Of a stretch of DNA of 6,776 bases, positions 1 through 5,867 are shown piece after piece (position 1 is the first letter of the stretch; the number at the start of each line of letters is the position of its first letter). The notes below the pieces were generated by a model. That model ran no database searches. It was not told where the DNA came from and saw only the letters and a program-made list of their open reading frames with translations. The position numbers and the translations under genes were made by a program. The DNA is from Planctomycetota bacterium (GTDB lineage: Bacteria; Planctomycetota; Brocadiia; SM23-32): NCBI GenBank assembly GCA_030604585.1, contig JAUVVP010000103.1:1-6776 (forward strand), written 5' to 3'.

Positions 1-1
1 A

Positions 2-658
2 TTCGACCTGACGCCGCGCGAGCTGTGTGAGGAGATCATCACGTTCTTCTGGCAGACGCTCTGCCGCCTGCGGCAGGAAGATATCAGGGTGGACCTGGGC
101 GAGGTGAACTTCGACGAGGAGATCCACGGCCCCGACATCCAGGCGCATCTCATTCACGAGACCTACTCGTGGATACGCCGCCACCCGGAGGTCATCGGCA
201 GCGCCACGTTCTACGAGCTGACCGACATGGGCGGCCTGGCGCTGTTCCGGCAGAAGGCATACGGCAACGTGAAGGACCTCACGACCACCGTCCTGCTGGA
301 TGTCTATAAGGACATCATGGGCTGGGAGGAGTTCCGGCACCCTTGCACGGCCATCGCCGACGTGGAAGAGGGCGCGCAGGCCGTCAACCTCGTCTGGAGG
401 TCGAGCGTGGACGCCGAAGGCCTGGAAGTCCGCCCGGAAGGCGCCCCTGCCAAGGCCATAGACTTCAGGGAGGAGTACTGGCGGCGCGTGCTGATGACAG
501 GCGAGGACGGTAAGGAAGCCTACTTCCACACGAAGGCCCGGACGCTTCGCTTGCGGCGGGGCACCGAGAGCATCAGAGTCTTCGCACTGCCCCCGGACGG
601 CAAGGACAACTCACGCAGCGGCTACAAGGCCACCGTGCCCGTTCCCGTGCTCGTCTGA
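2..658 (+). CDS. C-terminal part of an unrecognised, possibly glycoside-hydrolase-like protein (5' end outside window)
   Basis: The frame is open from the first bases of the window to TGA at 656-658, giving 218 visible residues; the true start lies upstream. A GTG at 89 is in frame but has no convincing ribosome site, and the codons before it look equally coding. The first ~70 residues are helical and include GEVNF, HETYSWIRRHPEVIG and ATFYELTDM. This resembles the last strands of a TIM-barrel hydrolase, where an aromatic/acidic segment precedes the closing helix. The remaining ~120 residues alternate short hydrophobic stretches (NLVW, LRLRR, IRVFALP) and look like a beta-sandwich tail. No catalytic pair can be assigned because the N-terminal part is missing. 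The neighbours are polysaccharide-degradation-type genes, which supports but does not prove a carbohydrate role. Coding is secure; the family is a weak guess. Confidence 0.8.
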   Translation, partial: FDLTPRELCEEIITFFWQTLCRLRQEDIRVDLGEVNFDEEIHGPDIQAHLIHETYSWIRRHPEVIGSATFYELTDMGGLALFRQKAYGNVKDLTTTVLLDVYKDIMGWEEFRHPCTAIADVEEGAQAVNLVWRSSVDAEGLEVRPEGAPAKAIDFREEYWRRVLMTGEDGKEAYFHTKARTLRLRRGTESIRVFALPPDGKDNSRSGYKATVPVPVLV

Positions 659-823
659 GGGCGGTCCCGGCGCAGCAGGGCAGGGGGCCCGCCGGCCCCG
701 TCCACGTTCCTGCTGGAGAGGGGCGAGGTGAGACCCTTGCCCAACGGCAAGCCGCTCCTTTTCGCCAACGCCGAACAGCGGCCCGACGGCTGGCCTGGCG
801 TCGGCTCCTTCCAGGTCTGCTGA
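659..823 (+). pseudogene. Coding-like in-frame extension after the TGA of the preceding gene
   Basis: After the stop at 656-658 the same frame stays open for 54 codons to the next TGA at 821-823. By hand count, 49 of the 54 codons end in G or C, clearly more than at positions one and two, which is the usual signature of coding DNA in a high-GC genome. The second half reads like protein (LERGEVRPLPNGKPLLFANA, then EQRPDGWPGVGSFQVC). The first ~14 codons are Arg/Gly/Pro-rich and partly coincide with a GC hairpin, so they are less convincing. It may be a C-terminal tail cut off by a nonsense change, a remnant of another gene that happens to be in frame, or chance. There is no start codon with a ribosome site for independent translation. 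I do not recognise the family. Confidence 0.35.
684..699 (+). terminator. GC-rich hairpin downstream of the first gene
   Basis: GGGGCC (684-689) and GGCCCC (694-699) form a perfect six-base stem around a CGCC loop, starting 26 bases after the stop codon at 656-658. No T-run follows, so it is not a classic intrinsic terminator. It could still slow polymerase or protect the mRNA end. In such GC-rich DNA a stem of this size can arise by chance. Confidence 0.2.
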
Positions 824-825
824 GG

Positions 826-840
826 CGGCGGCGTCCGCCG
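826..840. terminator. Small hairpin between two converging coding ends
   Basis: CGGCGG (826-831) pairs perfectly with CCGCCG (835-840) across a CGT loop. It sits in the 22 bases between the stop at 821-823 on the plus strand and the stop at 846-848 on the minus strand, where a shared bidirectional terminator would be expected. No T-tract is present on either side and the stem is short, so the call is tentative. Confidence 0.2.
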
Positions 841-845
841 ACCGA

Positions 846-1080
846 TCATCTGAACGCCGGCAGGAAGCCGGCCATCCACTCATCCACGTCGGCGGGGTGC
901 AGGAGCCAGCCAAGCTCCGCGTGCCGGGCGGGGCTGTCGGGGCGGAGGCGGAAATCGCCGGCGTCCGGGTCAACGGACAGGGGATCGGCCGCCCGACTCT
1001 CTGCGTCGAAACCCGTCGCCTCCGCCAGCTCCTCGACGGTGGCGAACTCCCTGTGCTTCGCCCGCCACGGCACGCAATCG
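846..1080 (-). pseudogene. C-terminal remnant of a right-handed parallel beta-helix protein
   Basis: On the minus strand, from about 1080 down to TGA at 846-848, one frame encodes about 75 residues with strong G/C third-position bias. They include REFATVEELAEATGFDAES and then ADPLSVDPDAGDFRLRPDSPA. The pattern 'ADP-L-x-VDP-x-x-GDFRLRPxSPA' is typical of the last coil and tail of bacterial right-handed beta-helix (pectate-lyase-like) proteins. Only the tail is present: upstream of ~1080 coding passes to the ceramidase-like gene in a frame one base away. A single coil cannot make a working beta-helix, so this is a gene fragment, an appended tail reached only by a frameshift, or an assembly join. 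The C-terminal tail (GWLLHPADVDEWMAGFLPAF) looks intact. Upper boundary uncertain by about 20 bases. Confidence 0.6.
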
Positions 1081-2256
1081 GATGCGGCTGCGCTGCTCTG
1101 CGAACAGTTCCCGCCGAACGCTTTCGAGGATGCGCTGTTGGGCGTCTTCGGCCAGGCCCTTGCTGCGGGCGCTTTCGACCTCGTAGCCGCCCTGGGCAAA
1201 GGCTTCGCCCGGCGGCACGTAGCACAGCCGACCGGCATGCGTGACCATGAGGAGCCGCCGGCCGGCATCGCTCGCCATCTGCTTGAGGGCCGCGCCGCTC
1301 TCCACGAAGTGCTCCCCCGGCAGGGCAAGGATCGTCACGTCGCCAAGTTCAAGCGCACAGGGCGTGATGCCGACCTCGGACTCTTGGCCGATGTCCACGG
1401 TCCACGCCTTGCCGCCCAGTTTCGCGGCCCCGACGGGCTCCTTATCCGGCAAGGATCGCAGGACCGCTTCGCCCAGGGCGCGGCCGATCTGCTCGACCTC
1501 GTCGAAAGTCCCTGTGCTCCGGTCGTAGATGCCTGTGAGAGGGTCGTCGGTGAACCACTTCTCTCCGTGTTCTTCCAGCAGATCCTTGACCGAAGGCGTA
1601 AGCGGGTTGATGTCGCCCGAGGGCGCGGCGACGAAAACCGCCTGGGCGCCGGGCAACCCGTCCTCGATGACCCGCCTTGCGACACCGATATGGTCGGCCG
1701 AGATGCTCAGGTTGTTGTGTCCCATCACAACCCCGTGCAGGGCGTATGAGAAGAGGACGCCCAGCGCGTTCCCTTCGGCATCCTCCGCCGTCAGGAAGGC
1801 GAACTCCTCGTCCACCGGCCCGGAAAGCTCCCGACGGTTGATGCACAGTCCTTCGGCCCGGCCGGTCCCGTAGAAAAGGCGGGCCGGCCGGCGGTGCTTC
1901 CAGGCCAGTTCGCCCGCGCGGGCCATCAGATCGGGCAGCAGGTCCCGATAGGCGCTTTCCTCGTGCAGGGCCGGCCCGGAGTGGGTGTGCGTTGCAGCGA
2001 CGACGACGTGCCCGTCCGGCATGCCCGTGCGTTCACTGAGCTTCACCCGCACCCGGCACGGGAACCATTCCGGCAGCATGCAGACGTCGGCAAGCACAAG
2101 GGCGGCCGACTCACCATTGCATTCGAAGACTACGGCGCGCGCCGTCAGCTCGTCGTGGAGGTCCTCCGCGCAGCCTTCCCGCTGCATGTAGCCCGCCATG
2201 GGCACCCCGAGCGGCGGGGTGATGCTATACCGACCGAATCCCACCTTCAGTTCCAC
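970..2256 (-). CDS. Neutral/alkaline non-lysosomal ceramidase-like hydrolase, with abnormal 3' end
   Basis: This encodes a 428-residue protein starting at GTG 2256-2254. GGAGG lies six bases before the start, and the first residues (KVGFGRYSITPPLGVPMAGY) match the usual start of the family's N-terminal domain. Family landmarks follow in order: ATHTHSGPA at ~88-96 (metal-binding histidines), SYALHGVVMG at ~170-179, SADHIG at ~186-191, GDINP at 214-218, LPGEHFVESG at ~312-321 and YVPPGEAFAQGGYE at ~346-359. Family members are zinc-dependent amidases, first known for ceramide cleavage; many short bacterial members like this are uncharacterised and lack the full-length enzyme's C-terminal domain. 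No signal peptide is visible, suggesting a cytoplasmic protein. It is probably the second gene of an operon, 30 bases after the propeller gene. From about residue 386 the sequence becomes low-complexity Arg/Gly and loses codon bias, while a neighbouring frame becomes coding. The natural stop has therefore probably been lost and the last ~40 residues are likely spurious. Confidence 0.88.
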   Translation of the reverse strand: MELKVGFGRYSITPPLGVPMAGYMQREGCAEDLHDELTARAVVFECNGESAALVLADVCMLPEWFPCRVRVKLSERTGMPDGHVVVAATHTHSGPALHEESAYRDLLPDLMARAGELAWKHRRPARLFYGTGRAEGLCINRRELSGPVDEEFAFLTAEDAEGNALGVLFSYALHGVVMGHNNLSISADHIGVARRVIEDGLPGAQAVFVAAPSGDINPLTPSVKDLLEEHGEKWFTDDPLTGIYDRSTGTFDEVEQIGRALGEAVLRSLPDKEPVGAAKLGGKAWTVDIGQESEVGITPCALELGDVTILALPGEHFVESGAALKQMASDAGRRLLMVTHAGRLCYVPPGEAFAQGGYEVESARSKGLAEDAQQRILESVRRELFAEQRSRIRLRAVAGEAQGVRHRRGAGGGDGFRRRESGGRSPVR

Positions 2257-2262
2257 GTCTTT

Positions 2263-2267
2263 CCTCC
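2263..2267 (-). promoter_or_regulatory. Ribosome binding site fixing the GTG start of the ceramidase-like gene
   Basis: On the minus strand GGAGG is followed by AAAGAC and then GTG (2256-2254), a perfect core with six-base spacing. It lies inside the 30-base gap after the propeller stop codon, which supports translation of both genes from one mRNA. Confidence 0.75.
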
Positions 2268-2286
2268 GCGTAAGTGCTCTCTGAAT

Positions 2287-3459
2287 TCACACTTCACCGA
2301 TTACGGCGCTGACGTCCATGACGTACACCTGCCGTGTGCTTTCGTGCGCGCTGTCGAAGCAGACCTTGGTGCCATCACGGCTCCAGCGCGGATGGAGGTC
2401 GCAGCGGATCTCCCCGGCCAGTTCCGGCGGCGCGCAGAAACGGCCGATCTCCACGCGGCTTCCATCCTCCGGCCGGTAGAGCAGGAGGATGCGCATCCGT
2501 TCGCTGTCCGCGTACTCGTCGGTGAGGACCCACTGGCGGTCCGGCGAGTAGGAGCAGTGGCCGTCTGCGGTCAGCACGTCTTTGCCCACGGTCTCTCTCT
2601 GCTCGTCGCGGTCGGTGCACAGGAAATAGTGGTCGCCTACGCCGCGCTGCCGAGCCCACGCCAGCACATGCGTGGGGTCGCGCCAGTCGTAATGCGACAC
2701 CATCTCGTGGTCGGCCACGCAGTAGATCTCGGAGCCGTCCGGATTGGCGGTGAAGAGCCGGGTCCGCCAGCCGCGCTCCTGCGGCCTGCTCCACCGATGC
2801 AGGAACCCGAAGCGCGAGCCGTCCGTGTTCACCTGCAAGTGATTGAACCAGTGTCTGGCGTCCGCCATCGTGTCGTCGCGGCGATATGATGCAATCCGGC
2901 CAAGGCTGATAATCAGGCGGCTATCGCCGCTTTCGAGGTCCATGCGATAGATGCCGTCCTGGTCGGGGTGCGGATGGTGGCGCCACGGGTCTTCGACGCC
3001 GGCGTATCCGTAGCCGGGCCGCGTATCGGCGATGCGGGCGAAGCTCGTGCTCAGGGCCGTCCGACCATCCGGACTGAGGGCGTAGACCGCCCGCGGCAGC
3101 GTCCGTTCTTCGCCGCTCAGGATGTCCCGCACCACGGCCACGAACCGGCCACCGCGCCGTGCATTGTAGACGATGAGGCGGCCGGGCGCCGAAGGTAGCC
3201 AGTGGAGCATGGTGCCCTGCTGCCAGTTCCAGGCCGTAGTCCCGGCGATCGGTTGCCAGGCGTCCCCATCGGCCGTGTCGATAAGGCCGACTGTGGCCAC
3301 GTCGTCCGGCCCGGGCGGGCGGTCCATGAAGCCAGCTTCCAGGGCCAGCATGTGGCGCCCTGTAACGTCCCACGGCGTCTTGTCGTAGTAGCCGAACCAG
3401 TGATGACGAGGGCCGCGGGTGACGGCCCGGACCTCTGGAGTGGCGCTGTGACGCTGCAA
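2287..3459 (-). CDS. TolB / oligogalacturonate-lyase-like (PL22-type) beta-propeller protein
   Basis: From the chosen TTG start (3459-3457) this encodes 390 residues. The frame is open further upstream, but GGAGG sits five bases before this TTG, while the upstream ATG at 3516 has no ribosome site and the extra residues are Arg-rich and unlike protein. Repeated propeller-blade motifs are visible: YALSPDGRTAL, VNTDGSRFGFLHRW, NPDGSEIYCV, HCSYSPDRQWVLTDEY and HPRWSRDGTKVCFDS. The conserved opening HHWFGYYDKTPWD is at ~19-31 and NWQQG at ~78-82. Histidines sit in loops near blade starts (HWFNHLQ ~203-209, DHEMVSHYDW ~250-259, GHCSYSPD ~300-307, DLHPRWS ~354-360). This resembles family PL22, where His/Gln side chains hold a metal for beta-elimination of oligogalacturonides. 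PL22-like activity is inferred; a non-enzymatic sugar-binding propeller is also possible. No signal peptide is visible. It is the first gene of a probable operon with the ceramidase-like gene. Confidence 0.82.
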   Translation of the reverse strand: MQRHSATPEVRAVTRGPRHHWFGYYDKTPWDVTGRHMLALEAGFMDRPPGPDDVATVGLIDTADGDAWQPIAGTTAWNWQQGTMLHWLPSAPGRLIVYNARRGGRFVAVVRDILSGEERTLPRAVYALSPDGRTALSTSFARIADTRPGYGYAGVEDPWRHHPHPDQDGIYRMDLESGDSRLIISLGRIASYRRDDTMADARHWFNHLQVNTDGSRFGFLHRWSRPQERGWRTRLFTANPDGSEIYCVADHEMVSHYDWRDPTHVLAWARQRGVGDHYFLCTDRDEQRETVGKDVLTADGHCSYSPDRQWVLTDEYADSERMRILLLYRPEDGSRVEIGRFCAPPELAGEIRCDLHPRWSRDGTKVCFDSAHESTRQVYVMDVSAVIGEV

Positions 3460-3464
3460 AGCGA

Positions 3465-3469
3465 CCTCC
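3465..3469 (-). promoter_or_regulatory. Ribosome binding site that selects a TTG start
   Basis: The minus strand reads GGAGG, five bases (TCGCT), then TTG at 3459-3457. This is the only in-frame start in the region with a good core and spacing. AGGGAGGGG a little upstream (about 3504-3512) is followed only by GTA, which is not a start codon. Confidence 0.65.
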
Positions 3470-3512
3470 GTTCGAGCAGAAGATGTTCGTCTTACGGTGC
3501 GCCCCTCCCTGC

Positions 3513-3526
3513 GCATGATGTCATGC
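3513..3526. promoter_or_regulatory. 14-base dyad, candidate operator in the leader of the propeller operon
   Basis: GCATGA (3513-3518) and TCATGC (3521-3526) are perfect inverted copies around a TG centre. The site lies 53-66 bases upstream of the TTG start and downstream of the likely promoter. Its size and symmetry suit a dimeric repressor such as a GntR- or LacI-type protein, but no regulator gene is in the window and the binding protein is unknown. Confidence 0.3.
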
Positions 3527-3528
3527 CG

Positions 3529-3553
3529 CGTGCCCGAGGGGCCTCCGGGCACG
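3529..3553. promoter_or_regulatory. 25-base inverted repeat / possible leader hairpin
   Basis: CGTGCCCG (3529-3536) and CGGGCACG (3546-3553) are perfect inverted copies. AGG/CCT can extend the stem by three pairs if C3545 is bulged, leaving a very small loop. It lies only two bases from the neighbouring dyad at 3513-3526. In the minus-strand leader it could form a stable RNA hairpin; as DNA it could be an operator. No U-run follows it, so it is not an obvious attenuator. Confidence 0.3.
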
Positions 3554-3594
3554 CCCTTAAGTCCCCTTGCCGAAGTCGCACGCACAGCCCAAGC

Positions 3595-3623
3595 ATTCTA
3601 CGCTGGACTCGCCGGCTCCTCAA
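3595..3623 (-). promoter_or_regulatory. Candidate sigma-70-type promoter of the propeller/ceramidase operon
   Basis: On the minus strand TTGAGG (3623-3618) and TAGAAT (3600-3595) are separated by exactly 17 bases. They match the -35 (4 of 6) and -10 (5 of 6) consensus. Transcription would begin near 3588 and give a leader of roughly 130 bases containing both dyads described above. I see no equally good -10 for the divergent gene. One motif pair by eye is weak evidence. Confidence 0.4.
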
Positions 3624-3661
3624 GAAAGTCCGTGTGTGACCCTTGATCCGCCGCCGGCCAA

Positions 3662-3690
3662 TCGCTTAGGTAGCGACTGCCGATGCGACT
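3662..3690. promoter_or_regulatory. Small dyad plus repeated GCGACT motif upstream of the GHL6-type gene
   Basis: TCGCT (3662-3666) and AGCGA (3672-3676) are inverted around TAGGT. GCGACT then occurs at 3673-3678 and again at 3685-3690, 12 bases apart. TGCGACT (3684-3690) is also the inverse of AGTCGCA at 3574-3580. The cluster ends 27 bases before the ATG at 3718 and could be an operator for the plus-strand gene. The matches are short and may be chance. Confidence 0.2.
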
Positions 3691-3717
3691 CATGTCCGAC
3701 GCTCGGGGAGGAGTACG

Positions 3718-5751
3718 ATGACGGTCTACAGGGGACGATGGCACGGCAAGAGGCGGTACTTCGGCCTGCACTACGACCTGCACGCGAATGAAGGGGACAC
3801 GCAACTGGGCGTGCGCGCCACGCCGAAGCAGTTGGTCCCGATGCTCAAGCTGATGGGGTGCCAGTTCGTGCAGACCGACTGCAAGGGGCATCCCGGCCAC
3901 ACGAGCTGGTTCAGCAGAACGCCGGGCGCATCGGTCAGCCCTGGCGTGAAGCGGGACGCGCTGAAAGGCTGGCGGGCGGCCACCAGGGAGCTGGGCCTTC
4001 CGCTGCACTGCCACTACTCCGGCATCTGGGACAGGGCCGCCGGGGCGAAGCATCCCGGCTGGTGCATCGTGGACAGGGACGGCAAGCCGGCCGGCGGCGC
4101 CTTCGGTCCTGCAGAGGGACGGCCCACCGGCGAGAAGATGTGCCCCCGCGGGCCGTACCTCGACAAGCTGATGGTCCCTCAGATGCTCGAACTCATAGAC
4201 GACTACGGCGTGGACGGCTTCTGGGTGGACGGCGAGATCTGGGCCGTCGAACCGTGTTACTGCAAGCGCTGCCGGAAGGCGTTCAGGGACGCCACCCGCA
4301 TCGAAGACCCGCCCACCGACACTGACGATCCGAACTGGCCGGCGTGGATTGGCTTCACCCGCCGCAGCTTCGAAGAATATGTCACCTGCTACTGCGACGC
4401 CGTCCACGCGCACAAGCCGGGCGTGCTGGTCTGTTCGAACTGGCTCCAGACCTTCAAGGACCCGGGCGAGCCGAAGGTGCCCACCGACTGGATCAGCGGC
4501 GACAACGTGTGGGTCTTCGGGCTGGACGGGTGCCGCTGCGAGGCGCGCTTCATCTCCACGCGCGGCAAGCACTGGGACATCATGATCTGGTCATTCTACA
4601 AGTCCGCCGAGATGCACGACCGCACGGCGCCCTGGAACTTCAAGCCGGTCCAGATGGTCCAGCAGGAGGCGGCCGTCATCCTGGCCTTCGGCGGCGCCGT
4701 CTCGGTCTATGAGACGCCGCACGGCCTGCGGAACGGGCAGCTCGTCCCGTGGCGCATGAAGCGCCTGCGCGAGGTCGGTCGGTTTGTGAAGGCGCGTCGG
4801 GCGCTCTGCCAGGATTCGGAGACGATCCCGCAGGTGGCCGTGCTGCATTCCGAGCATCATCTGCGCGGCCAACCCGCCAGGAACCTCATGTGGGACCTGG
4901 ACACAGCCCCCGTCGAGGGCGCGACTTACAGTATGCTCGAGAACCATTACGGCGTGGACATCCTGGACGAATGGGCGCTCCGGGCCCGGCTGGCCGAGTT
5001 CCCCGTCGTGGTCGCGCCCGAGCAGGACGACATGTCGGACGCGATGGTGGAGGCGTTGAAGGCCTATGTCCGTGGCGGTGGCAAGCTGGTGGTCTCCGGC
5101 GCGGCGGCCTTCGAGCGGTTCGGCGCGGGATTCCTGGGGGTCAGCCGGGGGAGGGTGGAGCGCGATGCCACGTATCACGTTCCCGCCGCCGACGGGTCCG
5201 TCCCCGTCTTCAGCGAGAGCTGGCGGCTGGTGAAGGTCCGAACCGCCAGGCCCATCGGTCGACTGGGCCGGACGCCGCTGTTGGGCGAGCGCCTTCTGCC
5301 CAACCCGGCCGCTGCCATCAACAGGGTGGGGAAGGGCGCCGTCGCCTACGTTTCCTTCAACGTATTCCGTTTCTTCGCGAGGCACCGCTACCCGCTGGTC
5401 GGGGCCTTCGTTGGCGAGGTGGCCCGGGCCCTGGCGGGGAGGCTGCCGATCCACGTGACGGCCCCGGTCTGTGTGGACGTCGTGCTCAGAAAGAAGGGCG
5501 GCAAACGGGTCGTCCACCTCATCAACCGTGCCTCGGGCATCCCGAACCGTCCGAATGACGGCACAGTGGACGAGGTCCCGCCGGTGGGTCGGGTCACGGT
5601 CGAGATGAGGATGGAGAGGAAGCCGTCGGAAGTCGGCCTCGCCTTCGAGAAGGGGTCGTTCGATTGGCGATATGTGCCCGGCAAGCGGGGCGGCAGGCTC
5701 ATCGCGACCCTTGCCCGGGTCCACATCCACGCGGCGGTCGTCGTTGAGTAA
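3718..5751 (+). CDS. GHL6-type glycoside hydrolase with beta-galactosidase-trimerisation-like domain
   Basis: This encodes a complete 677-residue protein; ATG is preceded by GGAGG with six-base spacing. Residues ~13-350 look like a TIM-barrel hydrolase of the GHL6 / alpha-amylase-like group, distantly like GH29 and GH42. The opening RYFGLHYDLHANEGDT, then FVQTDCKGHPGHTSWF at ~50-65, HYSGIWD at ~99-105 and the strand YGVDGFWVDGEIW at ~163-175 are hallmarks. Asp171 in FWVDGE aligns by position with the GH29 nucleophile, and Glu173 is a further candidate; the acid/base is not assigned. CYCKRC at 180-185 is a cysteine cluster common in these barrels. Residues ~370-475 (PQVAVLHSEHH to VRGGGKLVVSG) resemble the glutaminase-like beta-galactosidase trimerisation domain, and the C-terminus is beta-rich (RVVHLINRASG). 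No signal peptide is seen, so it probably acts inside the cell on imported oligosaccharides. Substrate unknown. It is divergent from the propeller operon and ends exactly at the flanking TAA of the inverted-repeat element. Confidence 0.88.
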   Translation: MTVYRGRWHGKRRYFGLHYDLHANEGDTQLGVRATPKQLVPMLKLMGCQFVQTDCKGHPGHTSWFSRTPGASVSPGVKRDALKGWRAATRELGLPLHCHYSGIWDRAAGAKHPGWCIVDRDGKPAGGAFGPAEGRPTGEKMCPRGPYLDKLMVPQMLELIDDYGVDGFWVDGEIWAVEPCYCKRCRKAFRDATRIEDPPTDTDDPNWPAWIGFTRRSFEEYVTCYCDAVHAHKPGVLVCSNWLQTFKDPGEPKVPTDWISGDNVWVFGLDGCRCEARFISTRGKHWDIMIWSFYKSAEMHDRTAPWNFKPVQMVQQEAAVILAFGGAVSVYETPHGLRNGQLVPWRMKRLREVGRFVKARRALCQDSETIPQVAVLHSEHHLRGQPARNLMWDLDTAPVEGATYSMLENHYGVDILDEWALRARLAEFPVVVAPEQDDMSDAMVEALKAYVRGGGKLVVSGAAAFERFGAGFLGVSRGRVERDATYHVPAADGSVPVFSESWRLVKVRTARPIGRLGRTPLLGERLLPNPAAAINRVGKGAVAYVSFNVFRFFARHRYPLVGAFVGEVARALAGRLPIHVTAPVCVDVVLRKKGGKRVVHLINRASGIPNRPNDGTVDEVPPVGRVTVEMRMERKPSEVGLAFEKGSFDWRYVPGKRGGRLIATLARVHIHAAVVVE

Positions 5752-5777
5752 GGGGCTATTGCAAAACCCGGATCTAC

Positions 5778-5803
5778 TGCGGCCGGCTGCGAAGCCCGCC
5801 GGC
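5778..5803. repeat. Imperfect GC-rich hairpin in the left half of the inverted-repeat element
   Basis: Arms 5778-5788 and 5793-5803 pair at about 8 of 11 positions around a GCGA loop. They also contain the direct repeat GCCGGCTG (5782-5789 and 5798-5805). This is part of the secondary-structure content expected of a small structured element; it is a weak feature alone. Confidence 0.35.
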
Positions 5804-5812
5804 TGTGTTGTC

Positions 5813-5867
5813 GGCGCAAAACGTCCTCAACGTGGCTTCATCAGCCACGCTTCCGGCGTTTTGCGCC
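5813..5867. repeat. Nested inverted repeats in the core of the element
   Basis: GGCGCAAAACG (5813-5823) and CGTTTTGCGCC (5857-5867) are perfect 11-base inverted copies. Between them CGTGGCT (5831-5837) and AGCCACG (5843-5849) form a second perfect stem around TCATC. The inner arms repeat the GCAAAAC core of the outer terminal repeat. Over the whole element the motif therefore appears four times, two forward on the left and two reversed on the right (the last as GTTTCGC). This symmetry suggests multiple transposase binding sites or a folded single-stranded or RNA structure. Confidence 0.7.

Noticed and set aside
1060..1110. Programmed ribosomal frameshift joining ceramidase and beta-helix tail
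   Set aside because: There is no slippery heptamer or clear downstream structure at the frame change, and the two parts belong to unrelated families, so a rearrangement or assembly join is simpler.
897..1749. Long open frames on the plus strand opposite the ceramidase-like gene
   Set aside because: They read as Arg/Ala/Gly/Pro-rich text without family motifs and mirror a well-supported minus-strand gene; long antisense frames are expected in high-GC DNA.
1894..2889. 331-codon plus-strand frame covering the start of the ceramidase-like gene and part of the propeller gene
   Set aside because: It spans two genes with clear motifs and ribosome sites on the other strand and shows no recognisable domain of its own.
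3643..3671. TTGATC-N17-TTAGGT as a promoter for the GHL6-type gene
   Set aside because: The -35 is fair but the -10 matches only two of six consensus bases, so it is not convincing.
3598..5730. Long minus-strand frames opposite the GHL6-type hydrolase
   Set aside because: Composition is Arg/His/Pro/Val-rich with no motif, while the plus strand carries an unambiguous hydrolase across the whole interval.
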